Assembly: GCA_045585875.1 (NCBI GenBank)
Contig: JAZMZH010000211.1
Location: forward strand, 1-45,331
Length of the DNA: 45,331 bases
Source of the DNA: JAVBQJ01 sp045585875
Lineage (GTDB): Bacteria > Verrucomicrobiota > Lentisphaeria > Victivallales > Victivallaceae
Direction: 5' to 3'
Shown here: one piece after another, positions 45,028-45,331 of the stretch
Layout of the letters: every line of letters begins with the position of its first letter
How positions within the stretch are numbered: position 1 is the stretch's first letter
Notes under the pieces: model-generated
Seen by the model: the letters and a program-made list of their open reading frames with translations, nothing else
Databases searched by the model: none
What the model was told of the DNA's origin: nothing
Made by a program: the position numbers and the translations under genes

Positions 45028-45331
45028 GGGGCGCGCGTTTTGAAATTGCGTGCCACGCTTTTGAGAAAGGGGGCGCGCGTTTTGAAATTGCGTGCCACGC
45101 TTTTGAGAAAAGGGGTGCGCGTTTTTGAAATTGTGTGCCACGCTTTTGAGAAACAGGGGGTCGCGTTTTTGATTCGCGGCTCCCGTTTTTTATGTGGGGC
45201 GCGTTTTGGAATTGTGTGCCACGCTTTTGAGAAACAGGGGGTCGCGTTTTTGATTCGCGGCTCCCGTTTTTTATGTGGGGCGCGTTTTGGAATTGTGTGC
45301 CACGCTTTTGAGAAACAGGGGGTCGCGTTTT
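45028..45331. repeat. Tandem repeat array at the right edge (42/43-bp, then 81-bp units)
   Basis: The core GTGCCACGCTTTTGAGAAA begins at 45050, 45092, 45135, 45216 and 45297, spacings of 42, 43, 81 and 81 bp. The 81-bp units are a 43-bp-like unit plus an inserted segment with GATTCGCGGCTCCCG. The last two complete units are nearly identical over their whole length, so there are no unique spacers and this is not a CRISPR array. The array starts nine bases after argC and runs off the window. On the minus strand one frame is open throughout, with recurring SQKRGTQFQN, but no start is visible. Confidence 0.92.

Noticed and set aside
45028..45331. CRISPR array
   Set aside because: Units are 42-43 or 81 bp and conserved over their full length; there are no unique spacers and no cas genes.

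Overview
The window looks like a GC-rich chromosomal segment from a Lentisphaerae/Victivallales-type bacterium (PVC group). I infer this from the prepilin-like protein with an FTLIELLVVIAIIAILAS segment and a terminal H-X9-DG motif, the type III glutamine synthetase, LL-diaminopimelate aminotransferase (DapL) and the glycoside hydrolases, not from a database match. Most promoters are sigma70-like (TTGAMA-N16/17-TATATT or TATCTT); the two nitrogen operons instead carry textbook sigma54 elements.

Left part (1-14468) is a nitrogen-assimilation locus. Leftwards runs glnN (type III glutamine synthetase), a PurF-like class II amidotransferase and carA (cut by the window edge). Rightwards runs gltB-gltD (glutamate synthase), dapF, dapL and a GAF-AAA+-Fis sigma54 activator. 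The 357-bp gap between the two operons holds a sigma54 promoter facing each way and, between them, two 17-bp palindromes TTTACA-N5-TGTAAA. The activator gene has its own sigma70-type promoter inside the end of dapL and probably an almost leaderless mRNA. Together this reads as a self-contained sigma54 switch for the GS/GOGAT cycle with glutamine- and glutamate-consuming enzymes attached.

Middle part (14469-28300) is accessory DNA: an AlbA_2/ATPase/winged-helix protein with a 12-bp repeat coding a VGIS linker, an orphan prepilin-like gene with its own promoter and terminator, an amidohydrolase, two GH2 glycosidases (one with an AraC regulator, one a beta-glucuronidase candidate), and an AT-richer stretch (about 22.3-25.1 kb) of unrecognised proteins. 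A membrane protein there is broken by an in-frame TGA, and the beta-glucuronidase gene is bracketed by 45-bp near-identical direct repeats.

Right part (28300-45331) is mostly housekeeping: an unusual XRE-cupin-AMP-ligase fusion, guaB, a leftward operon (prepilin peptidase, mazG, two uncharacterised proteins, one with an EF-hand loop and membrane segments), uvrA followed by a CLC channel/antiporter, efp with its modification enzyme epmA, and rplM-rpsI-argC. The window ends in a tandem repeat array (42/43-bp units turning into 81-bp units) that runs off the right edge.

No rRNA, tRNA, insertion sequence or CRISPR array was seen.
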